Below are positions 52,703-62,781 of a stretch of DNA of 64,000 bases, in pieces (the stretch's first letter is position 1; every line of letters starts with the position of its first letter). A program made the position numbers and the translations under genes. The notes below the pieces were generated by a model, which did no database searches, was not told the origin of the DNA, and was given only the letters and a program-made list of their open reading frames with translations. Origin of the DNA: Xanthobacter agilis (GTDB lineage: Bacteria > Pseudomonadota > Alphaproteobacteria > Rhizobiales > Xanthobacteraceae); assembly GCF_021730435.1 (NCBI RefSeq), contig NZ_JABWGX010000010.1, positions 62,001 through 126,000 of the forward strand, in the 5' to 3' direction.

Positions 52703-53278
52703 TCAGACCGCCTTCTGGCGCAGGGCAAGGCCGAAGAAGAAGGTGCCGACCCCGTTGACGATGAGGTCGATGCCCAGGAACAGGCCGAGGATGTAGACCG
52801 AGTTCACCGGCCATTGGGCGATGATGATGGCGCCGAGCAGAAGGGTGATGAAGCCGGAAAAGACGATCCAGCCCCAGCCGCTGCCCGGACGCGAGCCGAT
52901 GCCGGCGGCGATGCGGAAGATGCCTTCGACCGCCAGCGCCACGCCGATGAGCAGGGTGATGACGCCAGCGCCCAGCAACGGGTTGTACATGATGAGCGCG
53001 CCGGCGACGACATAGAGCACGCCGGCCAGCAGCCAATAGAAGAAATGACCCCAGCCCTGGACCCGGAAGGCGTGGATGACCTGCACCACGCCGCCCACCA
53101 CGATCAGCGCGCCCACATACAGCGCGGTGGCGATGGTGGAGATCAGCACATGAGCGAGGGCGATGAGGCCCAGCACCACGAAGGCGATGCCGAGGGCGAC
53201 GAACCACCCCCAATTGGCGCGAATGGCATTGAGCTTGTCGCTGAGAATGGAAGGGGATGCCGCGGCGGGGAATGTCAT
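52703..53278 (-). CDS. hdeD: HdeD-family membrane protein (DUF308)
   Basis: A 191-residue inner-membrane protein with six helices arranged as the DUF308 repeats, including LGLIALAHVLISTIATALYV and VSGGVVQVIH-like loops. HdeD is linked to acid resistance at high cell density in E. coli; its molecular job is unknown. ATG 53278 gives the family N-terminus. Divergent from the DUF1345 gene. Confidence 0.85.
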   Translation of the reverse strand: MTFPAAASPSILSDKLNAIRANWGWFVALGIAFVVLGLIALAHVLISTIATALYVGALIVVGGVVQVIHAFRVQGWGHFFYWLLAGVLYVVAGALIMYNPLLGAGVITLLIGVALAVEGIFRIAAGIGSRPGSGWGWIVFSGFITLLLGAIIIAQWPVNSVYILGLFLGIDLIVNGVGTFFFGLALRQKAV

Positions 53279-53458
53279 GGTGTCGTCTCCGACGTTGAAG
53301 ATCGGCGCGGCGCGCCGGGCTACCGAAGCCGCGGGGACGCCCTTGCGCCCTCGCGCTTTCACGATGACGTTATCACTGCGCGGCGACAATTGAATGCGAC
53401 GAAGCAGGTGCCCGCGCATTTTCCTGATGGTCGGCCGCCGACGGGGGGGCGTGAAGCG

Positions 53459-54157
53459 ATGAATGAACAAGGCCCCAAGGCGAAGGCCGTGCATGTGTGG
53501 TTGAGCGGTTGGAGGGCCTACCGGATCGCGCGGTTCCACCTGAGGTTGTGGGTGGCGGCGGGGGTGGCGGGCATCATCTTCCTGGCGTGGCCGGGTCAGG
53601 CCACCGATCTGGTGCGGTTCCTGATCGCCTTTGACGCCGCAGCAGCGCTATGGCTGGTGCTCGCGCTCGCCTTGGTGCTGGGGGCGGATCCGGCGCGGGT
53701 GCGCCGCCGCGCGGAGGCGCAGGACGAAGGCACCTGGGCGGTGTTCTGCATTTCATTGCTGGCGAGCGTGGTCAGCGTGTTCGCGGTGATCGTGGAAGCG
53801 CGGGCGTCAGCGGAGGGGGCAGACCACCGGCTGACCCATATGCCGCTGGTGGTGGGCACGCTGGTGCTGGCGTGGCTGTTCTTTCACACCGTATTCGCCT
53901 TCCATTACGCGCGGGAATATTACCGCCCCGAAACGGCGGATGCCTCGCCGATGCTGGCCTTTCCCGGCGCGCGCGAGCCGGACTATTGGGATTTTCTCTA
54001 TTTCGCGTTCAACATCGGCACTGCGGCGCAGACCTCGGATGTCTGCGTGCCGTCGGCGCGGATGCGGCGGCTGGTGCTGGGTCACCAGATCGCCGCCTAT
54101 CTCTTCAATGCCACGGTGATCGCGCTCAGCGTGAATGTGGCGGCGGCGCTGATGTGA
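53459..54157 (+). CDS. DUF1345 membrane protein
   Basis: A 232-residue protein with five predicted helices and a cytoplasmic basic start (ARFHLRLW). The family signature YYRPETADASPMLAFPG, then EPDYWDFLYFAFNIGTAAQTSDV, is clear. Function unknown; members are often next to stress or envelope genes. ATG 53459 fits best; weak ribosome site. Confidence 0.82.
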   Translation: MNEQGPKAKAVHVWLSGWRAYRIARFHLRLWVAAGVAGIIFLAWPGQATDLVRFLIAFDAAAALWLVLALALVLGADPARVRRRAEAQDEGTWAVFCISLLASVVSVFAVIVEARASAEGADHRLTHMPLVVGTLVLAWLFFHTVFAFHYAREYYRPETADASPMLAFPGAREPDYWDFLYFAFNIGTAAQTSDVCVPSARMRRLVLGHQIAAYLFNATVIALSVNVAAALM

Positions 54158-54170
54158 GATCCGCCGGGCT

Positions 54171-54213
54171 GAAACGAAAAAGGCGCGCCGGTGTGGGCGC
54201 GCCTTTTCGTTTC
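54171..54213. terminator. Bidirectional terminator
   Basis: GAAACGAAAAAGGCGCGCC pairs with GGCGCGCCTTTTCGTTTC across a five-base loop. The stem ends in A on one side and T on the other, so it can stop transcription from the DUF1345 gene (plus) and the L,D-transpeptidase (minus). Confidence 0.85.
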
Positions 54214-54227
54214 GTCGGTCTGGATCC

Positions 54228-55397
54228 TCAGCGCGGGGTCGCCACCGGTCCGGCGGCCGGCATGCCGCCGCCATTGGCCGCGCTGGCCTGCACCGCCGAG
54301 GTCGGCTTCGGCAGGATCACCACCTTGGTGCCCACCTTGGCCCGGTCGTACAGGTCTTCCACGTCGTTGTTCAGCATGCGGAAGCAGCCCGAGGACACGA
54401 ACTTGCCGATGGTCTGCGGCTCGTTGGTGCCATGGATGCGGTAGACGGTGCCGCCGAGGTACATGGTGCGCGCGCCCAGCGGATTGCCCGGGCCGCCGGC
54501 CATGAAGCGCGGCAGATAGGGCTGGCGCTGGATCATCTCCGTCGGCGGGCGCCAGTCGGCCCATTCCTTCTTGCCGGTGATGCGCTCGGTGCCGGCCCAG
54601 GTGAAGCCCTCGCGGCCCACGCCGATGCCGTAGCGGACGGCCTTGTTGTTGCCGAGCACGAAATACAGGTAGGTGTTCGGCGTATCGATGACGATGGTGC
54701 CGGCCGGCTGGGTGGTCACATAGTCCACGGTCTGGCGGCGGAACCGGTCGGGAACCGGCTCGGCCGGGTCGACATCCTCGATGCGCGGGCCGGACGGCGC
54801 CTCCTGGGTGCCGGGCACCAAGGCGGCGTTGGGGCTGTAGACGCCTGCCGGCGGCGCGGCCGGGGCGGCTCCGGCCTGGTTGCCATAGGCATAGCCGGGT
54901 GCCGGCTGCGGGGCCGCGCCGCTCTGGTAGGCGGGCTGGCCGTAAGGCGGCTGCGGATAGTTCACCGCCGCCGATTGCGGCGCGGCGGCGGGGGCCTGCC
55001 CGTAGCCGTTCTGGGACGCGCCGTTCTGCGGGTATGCGGGCTGCGGGTAGGCGGCCTGGGGATAGGACGATTGCGGATAGGTGGGACTGGCGCTCTGCGC
55101 ACCATAGGACGGGGCCTGCTGGTAGCCGCTGGGCGGGGCCACCTCCGTGCGCTCCACCTGGTCGCCGGCGCGACTCGGCGCCCGCCCATAGGGGTCGCTG
55201 TAGCCGGGAGGCGCCGCGGCGTAGCCGCCATTGACGGAACCGGGCGGCACGTCTGCCTGCACGGTGCCGGTTTCGTCGTCGTCGGCGGCAGTTGCGCCGA
55301 CGCCATAGCTCGAATTGTACGCGCCCTGCGCGAAGGCGGGCACGGAGAAGAGCGATGCCCCGAAGGCGGCGAGGAGGAGTTTCTGGCGCAACGTCAT
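54228..55397 (-). CDS. L,D-transpeptidase (YkuD), secreted
   Basis: Crosslinks peptidoglycan peptides by 3-3 bonds or attaches proteins to the wall. The 389-residue precursor has a signal peptide ending VPAFA-QG. A long, low-complexity linker (about 60-200) is full of tyrosine-proline repeats (SYPQ, AYPQ, YGQPAY). The YkuD domain (about 245-365) carries RIHGTNEPQTIGKF with H322 and the nucleophile C338 in SSGCFRM. The linker probably spans the periplasm. ATG 55397 was chosen for its signal peptide. Confidence 0.93.
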   Translation of the reverse strand: MTLRQKLLLAAFGASLFSVPAFAQGAYNSSYGVGATAADDDETGTVQADVPPGSVNGGYAAAPPGYSDPYGRAPSRAGDQVERTEVAPPSGYQQAPSYGAQSASPTYPQSSYPQAAYPQPAYPQNGASQNGYGQAPAAAPQSAAVNYPQPPYGQPAYQSGAAPQPAPGYAYGNQAGAAPAAPPAGVYSPNAALVPGTQEAPSGPRIEDVDPAEPVPDRFRRQTVDYVTTQPAGTIVIDTPNTYLYFVLGNNKAVRYGIGVGREGFTWAGTERITGKKEWADWRPPTEMIQRQPYLPRFMAGGPGNPLGARTMYLGGTVYRIHGTNEPQTIGKFVSSGCFRMLNNDVEDLYDRAKVGTKVVILPKPTSAVQASAANGGGMPAAGPVATPR

Positions 55398-55630
55398 GGG
55401 ATTGGAGTTAACCTTGAAACGTGACGAAATTGGAAACGGCGGAAGATAAATTTCGGCACGCTGAGGTTGCGGTCGTACGCCCGGCATTGCTCCGCGCGAG
55501 GTCGGGCACGACCTGTTCGATGCGCGTGTACTGCGGCGCCCAGCCGGGCGCAACGCATGAGCGTGCAACGCCGCATATCGTGATCGGTATGGCTTGCGTG
55601 AGCCTCGCGCCCTTGAAATGCCTATGGATT

Positions 55631-55654
55631 AGATATAAAGATATCTTTATGTCT
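55631..55654. promoter_or_regulatory. SahR operator
   Basis: AGATATAAAGAT joined to ATCTTTATGTCT, eleven of twelve positions symmetrical, with a perfect 16-base core. It covers the sahR start codon and follows a TTGAAA -35-like element at 55613. SahR sites in Proteobacteria are palindromes of this general AT-rich type. Confidence 0.8.
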
Positions 55655-56695
55655 AATTCCGACGCTTCGGCGCACGTATCCTTTCCCGCTTTGCTCGAAG
55701 CCTTGAAGGCCGGGGGCGAGGACACGCGCCTGCGCCTGCTGGCGGTGCTCGGGGAGGCCGAGCTGACGGTGTCGGACCTGACCGAGATCATGGGCCAGTC
55801 GCAGCCGCGCATTTCCCGTCATTTGAAGCTGCTGGCGGAGGCCGGGCTGCTGGAGCGTCACCGCGAGGCGAGCTGGATCTTCTATCGCCGCACCAATGAG
55901 GGGCCGTTGGCGCGGGTGGCGGCCCGGTTCCTGGATCTCATCGATCCGGCCGATCCGGTGCTGGTGCGTGACCGCGAGCGGCTGGAGGCGGTGCGGGCGG
56001 CGCGCGGGGCGTTGGCCCAGGCCTATTTCGCGGCCCATGCCCGCGAATGGGACGAGATCCGCCGGCTCCATGTCCCCGAGGCGGCGGTGGAAGCGGCGGT
56101 CCGCTCCGCCCTTGCCGGGGCGCCGCTGCGGGCGCTGCTCGATCTCGGCACGGGCACCGGGCGCATGCTGGAGCTGTTCGCCGGCGACATCGAACGCGGG
56201 CTGGGTCTCGATCTGTCGCCGGAAATGCTGGCGGTGGCGCGCACCCATCTGGAGCAGGCCGGCATCCGCCATTGCCTGCTGCGGCAGGGGGATGCCTATG
56301 CGGTGCCGGCACCACGGGATTCCTTCGACACGGTGATCGTGCATCAGGTGCTGCATTATCTCGACGATGCGGGCCGCGCGCTCCAGGAAGCGGCGCGGGT
56401 GCTGAAGCCCGGTGGGCGGCTGCTGGTGGTGGATTTCGCGCCCCATGATTTCGAGTTTCTGCGTGAGGCCCATGCCCACCGGCGCCTCGGCTTCGCGCGG
56501 GAGGCGGTGGAGGGGTGGCTTGCCCAGGCGGGCCTGGTGCCCGAACGGTTCGAGACATTGGCGCCCGATGCGGGGCGCGACCAGGGTTTGACGGTTTCCC
56601 TGTGGCTGGCGCGCGATCCGCGGCCGGCGGCGGGCATCGAGGGGGCTGGAGCGGCGCGGACCCGCGCGGGCGCGGCCGACAGAGAGGTGGCGTGA
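55649..56695 (+). CDS. sahR: ArsR-type regulator fused to a SAM/SAH-binding methyltransferase domain (SahR)
   Basis: Represses methionine-cycle genes in response to S-adenosylhomocysteine. The 348 residues hold an ArsR winged helix (about 10-85, LTVSDLTEIMGQSQPRISRH) and a class I methyltransferase domain (about 125-330) with the SAM loop LLDLGTGTGRMLEL. In SahR this domain is a sensor. First gene of sahR-metF-metH. ATG 55649 overlaps the operator and has no ribosome site, suggesting a nearly leaderless mRNA. A true methyltransferase activity is possible but less likely. Confidence 0.88.
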   Translation: MSNSDASAHVSFPALLEALKAGGEDTRLRLLAVLGEAELTVSDLTEIMGQSQPRISRHLKLLAEAGLLERHREASWIFYRRTNEGPLARVAARFLDLIDPADPVLVRDRERLEAVRAARGALAQAYFAAHAREWDEIRRLHVPEAAVEAAVRSALAGAPLRALLDLGTGTGRMLELFAGDIERGLGLDLSPEMLAVARTHLEQAGIRHCLLRQGDAYAVPAPRDSFDTVIVHQVLHYLDDAGRALQEAARVLKPGGRLLVVDFAPHDFEFLREAHAHRRLGFAREAVEGWLAQAGLVPERFETLAPDAGRDQGLTVSLWLARDPRPAAGIEGAGAARTRAGAADREVA

Positions 56696-57633
56696 TGAGT
56701 GGGCAAAGCGAGGCCGGCCCCGTGCGGGCGAGCCGCGAGACGGAGCGGGCGCCGGTTCGCGTCTCCTTCGAATTCTTCCCGCCGAAGACCGAGGAGATGG
56801 AAAAGACCCTTTGGGCGTCCATCGGCCGGCTGGCGCCGCTTCATCCCGATTTCGTCTCGGTGACCTATGGCGCCGGCGGCTCCACCCGCGAGCGCACCCA
56901 TGCCACGGTGGCCCGCATCGTGAGGGAGACGGACCTTGCGCCCGCCGCCCATCTCACCTGCGTCAACGCCACCCGCGAGGAGGTGGATGGGGTGATCCGC
57001 GCCTATGGCGAGGCGGGGGTGAAGCACATCGTCGCCTTGCGCGGCGACCCGCCCACCGGGGTTGGCACCCGCTACGAGCCCACGGCCGGCGGCTATGCCT
57101 ATGCGGCTGATCTCGTGGCCGGCATCAAGCGCATCGGTGATTTCGAGGTGTCGGTCTCGGCCTATCCGGAAAAGCATCCGGAAAGCGGGGATATCGATGC
57201 CGACCTCGATGTGCTCAAGGCCAAGGTGGATGCCGGCGCCACCCGCGCCATCACCCAGTTCTTCTTCGAGAACGACGTCTATTTCCGCTATCTCGACAAG
57301 GTGCGCGCGCGCGGCATCGACATTCCCATCGTGCCCGGCCTGTTGCCGGTGACGAATTTCAAGCAGGCCTCTAATTTCGCCACCCGCACCGGGGCCAGCG
57401 TGCCGGCCTGGCTGCTCAAGCGCTTCGAGGGTCTCGACGACGATCCGGAGACGCGCAAGCTGATCGCGGCCGCGGTGGCGGCGGAGCAGGTGACCGATCT
57501 CGTGGACCGCGGCGTCACCGACATTCATTTCTACACCCTGAACCGGGCCGATCTCGTCTATGCCATCTGTCACCTGCTGGGGCTGCGGCCGACAGCTTCG
57601 GTGGCCGCCGTCCCGCAGGTGGTGGCGGTCTGA
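56695..57633 (+). CDS. metF: Methylenetetrahydrofolate reductase
   Basis: FAD enzyme that makes 5-methyl-THF for methionine synthase, 312 residues, the normal MetF length. [15 protein letters not shown] carries the catalytic glutamate region; [22 protein letters not shown] and [15 protein letters not shown] are typical. ATG 56695 overlaps the sahR stop by one base (TGATG) behind AGAGAGG. Confidence 0.95.
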   Translation: MSGQSEAGPVRASRETERAPVRVSFEFFPPKTEEMEKTLWASIGRLAPLHPDFVSVTYGAGGSTRERTHATVARIVRETDLAPAAHLTCVNATREEVDGVIRAYGEAGVKHIVALRGDPPTGVGTRYEPTAGGYAYAADLVAGIKRIGDFEVSVSAYPEKHPESGDIDADLDVLKAKVDAGATRAITQFFFENDVYFRYLDKVRARGIDIPIVPGLLPVTNFKQASNFATRTGASVPAWLLKRFEGLDDDPETRKLIAAAVAAEQVTDLVDRGVTDIHFYTLNRADLVYAICHLLGLRPTASVAAVPQVVAV

Positions 57634-57641
57634 GATGGCCG

Positions 57642-57674
57642 CCGGGCGCCGGAGCGCGATGATCCGGCGCCCGG
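57642..57674. other. Strong hairpin between metF and metH
   Basis: CCGGGCGCCGG and CCGGCGCCCGG, an eleven-pair stem around an eleven-base loop, no T tract. It begins nine bases after the metF stop. It may stabilise the upstream mRNA or attenuate metH; no known SAM, SAH or cobalamin riboswitch motif was recognised in the 160-bp gap. Confidence 0.5.
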
Positions 57675-57793
57675 TGTCTTCGTTCCGGGGCGAGTCCCCG
57701 TGCCCTGGCGCCCGGACACGGTTTCGACGCGCCTCATCCCTGTCCGAACGAGGCGGCCTTCGGGCCACGCCCCGAGCCTCAAAGAGCCCTGAC

Positions 57794-60700
57794 ATGTCCG
57801 CCACCAACACCGCCGATGTTTTCACTGCCCTCACCGCCGCCGCGCGGGAGCGCATCCTGGTGCTGGACGGCGCCATGGGCACCATGATCCAGGCCCTGAA
57901 GCTGGACGAGGCCGGCTATCGCGGCGAACGCTTCAAGGACTGGCCGCGCGACGTGCGCGGCAACAACGACCTTCTGAGTCTCACCCAGCCCGACGCGGTG
58001 CGTGACATCCACCTGCAATATTTCATGGCGGGCGCGGACATCGTCGAGACCAACACCTTTTCCGGCACCACCATCGCCCAGGCCGACTATGGCATGGAAG
58101 CCATCGTCTACGAGCTGAACTTCGAGAGCGCGCGCCTCGCCAAGGAGGCGGCGCGGCTGGCGCAGGAGAAGGATGGCCGCCGCCGCTTCGTGGCCGGCGC
58201 CTTCGGTCCCACCAACCGCACCGCCTCCATCTCGCCGGACGTGAACGACCCCGGCTTCCGCGCCGTGACCTTCGACGATCTCGCCGCCGCCTATGGCGAG
58301 CAGGCGCGTGGGCTCATCGCCGGCGGGGCGGACATCCTCCTGGTCGAAACCATCTTCGACACGCTGAATGCCAAGGCCGCCATCTTCGCCATCGAGGGGG
58401 TGTTCGACGAACTCAATCTGCGCCTGCCGGTGATGATCTCCGGCACCATCACCGACCTGTCGGGCCGCACCCTCTCGGGCCAGACGCCGACCGCCTTCTG
58501 GTATTCCCTGCGCCATGCGCAGCCGTTCTCCATCGGCCTCAATTGCGCCCTGGGGGCCAAGGAGATGCGGGCCCACGTCGCCGAGATCGGCCGGGTGGCG
58601 GACACCTTCGTCTGTGCCTATCCCAACGCCGGCCTGCCCAACGAATTCGGCCTTTATGACGAAAGCCCGGAGGCGATGGCGGCGCTGGTGGGCGAGTTCG
58701 CCCAATCCGGCCTCGTGAACATCGTGGGCGGCTGCTGCGGCACCACGCCGGCGCATATCGCGGCCATCGCCAGGGCGGTGAAGGACAAGGCGCCCCGCGC
58801 CATTCCGGAGCTGGAGCCGCGCCTGCGCCTCTCCGGCCTGGAGCCGTTCGAGCTGACGCGCGAGATCCCGTTCGTGAACGTGGGCGAGCGCACCAACGTC
58901 ACCGGCTCGGCCCGCTTCCGCAAGCTCATCACCACCGGCGACTTCCCGGCCGCGCTGGCGGTGGCGCGCGACCAGGTGGAGAACGGCGCCCAGGTGATCG
59001 ACATCAACATGGACGAAGGCCTGCTCGACAGCGAGGCCGCCATGATCACCTTCCTCAATCTCGTCGCCGCCGAGCCGGACATCGCCAAGGTGCCGGTGAT
59101 GGTGGACAGCTCCAAGTGGGACATCATCGAGCAGGGGCTGAAGCGGCTCCAGGGCAAGGGCATCGTCAATTCCATCTCCATGAAGGAGGGCGAGGCGGCG
59201 TTCCGCGAGAAGGCCCGCCTCGTGCGCCGCTACGGCGCCGCCGTGGTGGTGATGGCGTTCGACGAGGAGGGGCAGGCCGACAGCTACGACCGCAAGACCC
59301 AGATCTGCGCGCGGGCCTACAAGATCCTCACCGAGATGGGGTTCCCCCCGGAAGACATCATCTTCGATCCCAATGTGTTCGCGGTGGCCACCGGCATCGA
59401 GGAGCATGCGGGCTACGGCGTCGCCTTCATCGCGGCCACCGCCTGGATCCGCAAGAACCTGCCCCACGCCCATATTTCCGGCGGCGTTTCCAACCTCTCC
59501 TTCTCCTTCCGCGGCAACGAGCCGGTGCGCGAGGCCATGCATGCGGTGTTTTTGTACCATGCGATTCAGGCCGGCATGGATATGGGCATCGTCAATGCCG
59601 GCCAGCTCGCGGTCTATGACGAGATCGAGCCGGCCTTGCGGGAGGCGTGCGAGGACGTGGTGTTGAACCGTCGCCCGGACGCCACCGAGCGCCTGCTGAC
59701 GCTGGCGGAAGGGTTTAAGGGGACGGCCGGCAAGGAGAAGAGGGAAGCCGATCTCGCCTGGCGGACCTGGCCGGTGGAAAAGCGCCTGGAGCATGCCCTG
59801 GTCAATGGCATCACCGATTTCGTGGAGGCCGACACCGAGGAGGCGCGGGCGTCGGTCGCCCGTCCGCTGCATGTCATCGAGGGGCCGCTGATGGCGGGCA
59901 TGAACGTGGTGGGCGACCTGTTCGGCGCCGGCAAGATGTTCCTGCCCCAGGTGGTGAAGTCGGCCCGCGTGATGAAGCAGGCGGTGGCCTATCTCATGCC
60001 CTTCATGGAGAAGGAAAAGGCGGAGCAGGGCCTGACCGCCGCCTCGACCGCCGGCAAGATCCTGATGGCGACGGTGAAGGGCGATGTCCACGACATCGGC
60101 AAGAACATTGTGGGCGTGGTGCTCCAGTGCAACAATTACGAGGTCATCGACCTTGGCGTGATGGTGCCCACCGCCCGCATCCTGGAAACCGCCAAGGCGG
60201 AAAAGGTGGACGTGATCGGTCTCAGCGGCCTCATCACCCCCTCGCTCGACGAGATGGTGAACGTGGCGGCCGAGATGGAGCGCGAGGGCTTCCAGGTGCC
60301 GCTGCTCATCGGCGGCGCCACCACCTCCCGCGTGCATACGGCGGTGAAGATCGCGCCCCAATACGAGCGCGGGCAGGCGGTCTATGTGACCGACGCCAGC
60401 CGCGCCGTGGGCGTGGTCTCGAACCTGCTCAATACCGAGACCCGCGGTGCCTATGTGGCGGAGATCCGCGCCGAGTATGCAAAGCTCGCCGACGCCCACG
60501 CCCGCGCCGACGCGGGCAAGCAGCGGGTGCCGCTCGCCAAGGCGCGGGAGAATGGCCTGAAGCTCGATTTCTCCACTTATACGCCGCCACGGCCCCAGGT
60601 GGTCGGCACCGAGGTGTTCGAGGATTACGACCTGGCGGACCTCGTGCCCTTCATCGACTGGACGCCCTTCTTCCAGTCGTGGGAGCTGACCGGCCGCTAT

Positions 60701-61525
60701 CCGGCGATCCTCGACGATGCCGTGGTGGGCGCGCCGGCGCGCGCGTTGTTCAATGACGCGCAAGCCATGCTGAAGAAGATGGTGGATGAGAAGTGGGTCA
60801 CCGCCCGCGCCGTGATCGGCTTCTGGCCGGCGAACGCGGTGGGCGACGACATCGTGCTGTTCCGCGACGACAGCCGCGTCAATCCGCTCACCACGCTGCA
60901 CACTTTGCGCCAGCAGCTCGCCCGGCGCGAGGGGCGCTTCAATCTCGCCTTGGCGGACTTCGTGGCGCCTCTGGAGAGCGGGGTGGCCGATTATGTGGGC
61001 GCCTTCGCCGTCACCACCGGCATCGGCGAGGATGAGCGGGTGGCGACCTTCAAGGCGGCCAATGACGATTATTCGGCGATCCTGCTGAAAGCCCTGTGCG
61101 ACCGGCTGGCCGAAGCCCTTGCCGAGCGCATGCACCATTTGGTGCGCACCAAATATTGGGGCTATGCGGCGGACGAAGCATTGTCCAACACCGATTTGAT
61201 CGCCGAGCGTTATCGCGGCATCCGTCCGGCGCCGGGCTATCCCGCCCAGCCCGACCATACGGAAAAAGGCACCTTGTTCGCGTTGCTGCACGCTCCGGAG
61301 ACCGTGGGCATCCATCTGACCGAAAGCTACGCCATGTGGCCGGGGGCGGCGGTGTCCGGGCTCTATTTCGCTCACCCGGAAGCCGCCTATTTCGGGGTCG
61401 GCCGCATCGAGCGCGATCAGGTGGAAGACTACGCGGTCCGCAAGGAATGGACCGTGGCGGAGGCCGAGAAGTGGCTCGCCCCCATTCTCAATTACGATCC
61501 GGCCCGGCGGGCGGCGGCGGAATGA
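57794..61525 (+). CDS. metH: Cobalamin-dependent methionine synthase
   Basis: Transfers methyl from 5-methyl-THF to homocysteine through cobalamin. The 1243 residues carry all four modules. The homocysteine domain has zinc cysteines C251 (GLNC) and C314-C315 (GGCCGTT); the folate domain has [14 protein letters not shown]; the cobalamin domain has H766 in [11 protein letters not shown]; the reactivation domain (about 905-1243) contains [16 protein letters not shown] 57794 is the family start. Third gene of the sahR operon after a 160-bp gap with a hairpin. Its end overlaps the convergent ICMT-like gene by 38 bp. Confidence 0.96.
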   Translation: MSATNTADVFTALTAAARERILVLDGAMGTMIQALKLDEAGYRGERFKDWPRDVRGNNDLLSLTQPDAVRDIHLQYFMAGADIVETNTFSGTTIAQADYGMEAIVYELNFESARLAKEAARLAQEKDGRRRFVAGAFGPTNRTASISPDVNDPGFRAVTFDDLAAAYGEQARGLIAGGADILLVETIFDTLNAKAAIFAIEGVFDELNLRLPVMISGTITDLSGRTLSGQTPTAFWYSLRHAQPFSIGLNCALGAKEMRAHVAEIGRVADTFVCAYPNAGLPNEFGLYDESPEAMAALVGEFAQSGLVNIVGGCCGTTPAHIAAIARAVKDKAPRAIPELEPRLRLSGLEPFELTREIPFVNVGERTNVTGSARFRKLITTGDFPAALAVARDQVENGAQVIDINMDEGLLDSEAAMITFLNLVAAEPDIAKVPVMVDSSKWDIIEQGLKRLQGKGIVNSISMKEGEAAFREKARLVRRYGAAVVVMAFDEEGQADSYDRKTQICARAYKILTEMGFPPEDIIFDPNVFAVATGIEEHAGYGVAFIAATAWIRKNLPHAHISGGVSNLSFSFRGNEPVREAMHAVFLYHAIQAGMDMGIVNAGQLAVYDEIEPALREACEDVVLNRRPDATERLLTLAEGFKGTAGKEKREADLAWRTWPVEKRLEHALVNGITDFVEADTEEARASVARPLHVIEGPLMAGMNVVGDLFGAGKMFLPQVVKSARVMKQAVAYLMPFMEKEKAEQGLTAASTAGKILMATVKGDVHDIGKNIVGVVLQCNNYEVIDLGVMVPTARILETAKAEKVDVIGLSGLITPSLDEMVNVAAEMEREGFQVPLLIGGATTSRVHTAVKIAPQYERGQAVYVTDASRAVGVVSNLLNTETRGAYVAEIRAEYAKLADAHARADAGKQRVPLAKARENGLKLDFSTYTPPRPQVVGTEVFEDYDLADLVPFIDWTPFFQSWELTGRYPAILDDAVVGAPARALFNDAQAMLKKMVDEKWVTARAVIGFWPANAVGDDIVLFRDDSRVNPLTTLHTLRQQLARREGRFNLALADFVAPLESGVADYVGAFAVTTGIGEDERVATFKAANDDYSAILLKALCDRLAEALAERMHHLVRTKYWGYAADEALSNTDLIAERYRGIRPAPGYPAQPDHTEKGTLFALLHAPETVGIHLTESYAMWPGAAVSGLYFAHPEAAYFGVGRIERDQVEDYAVRKEWTVAEAEKWLAPILNYDPARRAAAE

Positions 61526-62030
61526 TCCGCCGCGGGCCGATCCAGCGCGGCACCCGCGCGGCATAGGCGGCGTAGGCCGGGCCGAACTTCGCCGCGAGGT
61601 GCCTGTCCTCGCGGCGGGCGGCCAGGCGGTCGGTGGCGCACGCGGCCAGGAGCGCCGACGCCATCAGCCAGGCGTTGAGAAGCGCGATCCCGATCCCCAG
61701 CACCAGCAGCATGTTGCCCACATAGATGGGATTGCGCGAGAGGGCGAACGGCCCGTGGGTGACGAGTTTGTCCGCGCCGCGGTGGGGCAGGATGTTGGTC
61801 GCGGCGCGGTGGAGCGTCACGATGGCCCATAGATCGAGGCCGAGACCCACAAGCGCGACGAACCCGCCACCGGCGCGGATGGGCAGATCCGCCAGCGCCG
61901 GCGGCCAGCCCAGGGGCACCAGCCAGCCGAGGCCGAGCCCCGCCGCCAGGGCGGCGCCGTAGAGCAGGGGCGGCCAGGGAATGCGGTTCGGCCGCGTGGT
62001 GATGGGCTGGTCTTCAGACTCGGGCACCAT
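61488..62030 (-). CDS. Isoprenylcysteine carboxyl methyltransferase-like membrane protein
   Basis: A 180-residue protein with about five helices. The ICMT/PEMT signature is [20 protein letters not shown] near residues 90-110, followed by a charged C-terminal stretch. Bacterial members methylate unknown small or lipid substrates. I chose ATG 62030 because AGGGAGGG lies upstream; ATG 62051 adds seven residues. Convergent with metH, overlapping it. Confidence 0.82.
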   Translation of the reverse strand: MVPESEDQPITTRPNRIPWPPLLYGAALAAGLGLGWLVPLGWPPALADLPIRAGGGFVALVGLGLDLWAIVTLHRAATNILPHRGADKLVTHGPFALSRNPIYVGNMLLVLGIGIALLNAWLMASALLAACATDRLAARREDRHLAAKFGPAYAAYAARVPRWIGPRRIIPPPPAGPDRN

Positions 62031-62134
62031 TGGGACAACCCTCCCTGTCATTGCACGCCCTGAGGTGGAGCACCGGGCGGCCGGGCGGTAGAAGGTCGCG
62101 TCACGAGGCCGCGCCCTCTGCTCTTGCGAAAAAC

Positions 62135-62165
62135 ATTCATATTATATAATTTCATATTATTGAAT
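62135..62165. promoter_or_regulatory. AT-rich inverted repeat upstream of the sulfur genes
   Basis: ATTCA and TGAAT flank two ATATTAT copies and ATAAT in a 31-base, nearly GC-free stretch. It is about 70 bp before the first YeeE-like gene. AT-rich dyads of this sort are bound by ArsR-type sulfide sensors (BigR/SqrR) in other alphaproteobacteria. Confidence 0.6.
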
Positions 62166-62232
62166 GTATTGGGCCGGCCCAATCGGCGGCGGTCGTTTGC
62201 CGTGCCCCCTCAAAATCCCCGGGAGAAACCCC

Positions 62233-62760
62233 ATGCAGGCGTGTTCCCTCCGCGCGAAGGCTTGGTCGCCTTATGTCGCCGGCATCGTCATCGGCCTTCT
62301 GCAGGTGCCGGCCTTCCTGCTCATCAACACCGCTCTCGGGGCCTCATCGTCCTATGTGACGGTGGGCGGCACCATCGCGGCTCTGTTCGATCCGGCGATC
62401 ACCCAGATCGATTATGTGGCCAAGCACGTGGCGCCCACCGGCAAGAACTGGTGGCAGGTGGCGCTGGTGGTGGGGGTGGCCCTCGGCGCCTTCGTCTCCA
62501 TGCGCCTCTCCGGCGCGCGGCGCAAAGCCATCTCCCCCATCTGGGGCCGGGCGCTGGGCACCGCCAATCCCCTGGTGCGCTATGGGGTGGCGTTTGGCGC
62601 CGGCTTCCTGATGCTGTTCGGAGCGCGCATCGCCGATGGCTGCACCTCGGGCCATGGCCTCTCGGGCATGGCGCAGATGGCGGTGTCGTCAACCCTGGCG
62701 GTCGCCTTCATGTTCGCGGGCGGCATCGCCACCGCCTTCCTCGTCCTGCGCCGCATCTGA
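62233..62760 (+). CDS. YeeE/YedE-family sulfur transporter, first half
   Basis: A 175-residue inner-membrane protein with about four helices and the family's functional cysteine motif ARIADGCTSGHGLSG. YeeE/YedE proteins import thiosulfate or related sulfur species. Here the transporter is split into two genes, as in PmpA/PmpB-type systems. ATG 62233 follows GGGAGAAACC. An ATG at 62164 would lie in the operator region. Confidence 0.85.
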   Translation: MQACSLRAKAWSPYVAGIVIGLLQVPAFLLINTALGASSSYVTVGGTIAALFDPAITQIDYVAKHVAPTGKNWWQVALVVGVALGAFVSMRLSGARRKAISPIWGRALGTANPLVRYGVAFGAGFLMLFGARIADGCTSGHGLSGMAQMAVSSTLAVAFMFAGGIATAFLVLRRI

Positions 62761-62781
62761 CCGCCGTCAAGGAGAACAATC

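Noticed and set aside
57634-57793. SAM, SAH or cobalamin riboswitch ahead of metH
   Set aside because: Only a simple hairpin is visible; none of the conserved core boxes of these riboswitches could be found by eye. A palindrome-binding SahR already explains control.
57779-61564. A 1260-codon minus-strand open frame opposite metH
   Set aside because: Same antisense composition artefact; metH on the plus strand has all its active-site motifs.
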